64,000 nt of DNA, taken from the NCBI GenBank assembly GCA_019510195.1, contig JAEKKW010000068.1:1-64000 (forward strand), written 5' to 3'. A program made the position numbers and the translations under genes. Origin of the DNA: Lysobacterales bacterium (GTDB lineage: Bacteria > Pseudomonadota > Gammaproteobacteria > Xanthomonadales > Xanthomonadaceae). Positions 63,646 through 64,000 of the stretch are shown one piece after another (positions within the stretch are counted from its first letter, which is position 1; the number at the start of each line of letters is the position of its first letter). Below the pieces are notes generated by a model that saw only the letters and a list, made by a program, of their open reading frames with translations, did no database searches and was not told where the DNA came from.

Positions 63646-64000
63646 TCAGTTCGCGGCAACACCGAACAGATGGCCGATGGCGGCAGTCGCGGCCATCGCC
63701 GCGGCACCCCAGAACAGCACGCGCAGCGCGCCCTTCCATTTCGATGCACCGCCAAGCCAGCCGGCCAGCGCGCCCAGCACCGTCAGCAACACCAGTGTCG
63801 CGATGGTGAGGATCCAAGCGAAGCTGTCCTGTCCCGCGAACAGCCAAGCCGCCACGATCGGCGACAGCGCGCCCACCGAAAATGCCGCCGCCGAGGCCAG
63901 CGCCGCCTGCACCGGATTCGCCGACAGATGCCCGACGATGCCGAGCTCGTCGCGCAGGTGGGTGCCCAGCGCATCGTGCGCGGTCATCTCCTCCGCCACC
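63646..64000 (-). CDS. VIT1/CCC1-family transporter, C-terminal part (5' end outside window)
   Basis: The last about 118 codons of a membrane protein. EEMTAHDALGTHLRDELGI and NPVQAALASAAAFSVGALSPIVAAWLF are typical of the C-terminal half of the VIT/CCC1 family (iron or manganese transporters), followed by two more helices and ending FGVAAN. The ATG near the window edge is internal; homologues continue upstream. It reads toward rmuC with 37 bp between. Confidence 0.8.
   Translation of the reverse strand, partial: VAEEMTAHDALGTHLRDELGIVGHLSANPVQAALASAAAFSVGALSPIVAAWLFAGQDSFAWILTIATLVLLTVLGALAGWLGGASKWKGALRVLFWGAAAMAATAAIGHLFGVAAN

Overview
Organism. The window is high-GC DNA of a gammaproteobacterium, most likely Xanthomonadaceae or a close relative (Lysobacter/Luteimonas/Xanthomonas type). 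This is inferred from gene content: a PTS-independent N-acetylglucosamine locus with a large TonB receptor, an mla operon that includes mlaA, a fused indolepyruvate ferredoxin oxidoreductase, monomeric isocitrate dehydrogenase and QueF. It reads as ordinary chromosome. I see no phage, integrase, insertion sequence, CRISPR array, rRNA or tRNA. Both end genes are cut by the window edges. High GC leaves very long open frames opposite real genes; these are not genes. || Layout. 1-4.05 kb (minus): RND efflux permease (3' end missing) and its lipoprotein adaptor, then tatD. 4.96-11.3 kb: helicase hrpB, a small membrane protein, a response-regulator/kinase hybrid, an rRNA pseudouridine synthase, and a two-gene putative sensor unit (V4R-type protein plus stand-alone MHYT membrane protein). 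11.4-19.9 kb: icd, a lipoprotein, a LysM protein, queF, a KefC-like antiporter, a SIMPL protein, zapE and an alpha/beta hydrolase. 19.9-24.5 kb: cytochrome c5, aqpZ, a thioesterase, a 62-residue protein, and a phospholipase-D-like gene that appears fused by deletion to a SixA-like phosphatase gene. || 24.5-37.1 kb is an N-acetylglucosamine/chito-oligosaccharide locus. A TonB receptor imports substrate across the outer membrane and an exported GH20 enzyme trims chito-oligomers. NagP carries GlcNAc across the inner membrane, a Glk-family kinase phosphorylates it, NagA deacetylates it and NagB-II converts it to fructose-6-P. LacI- and GntR-family regulators sit in the locus, with a perfect 16-bp palindrome and TTGGTAT-type half-sites at the promoters. 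|| 37.2-49.4 kb: an orphan ParA, the 1230-residue indolepyruvate:ferredoxin oxidoreductase-like protein, two L,D-transpeptidase-family proteins, an M61 peptidase, a TetA-like exporter, a DUF2239 protein, folE and an AIM24-family protein. 49.4-58.1 kb: recC-recB-recD. 58.3-62.3 kb: a complete mlaFEDCB-mlaA lipid-transport operon. 61.3-64 kb: rmuC, whose frame runs through antisense to all of mlaA, and the end of a VIT/CCC1-type transporter. || Non-coding highlights. A structured repeat of about 140 bp occurs three times, each time between convergent gene ends. Its two long arms and central hairpin show compensatory base changes between copies, and it looks like a GTAG-headed REP/REPIN-type element. 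A fourth, diverged and inverted relative lies beside copy three.
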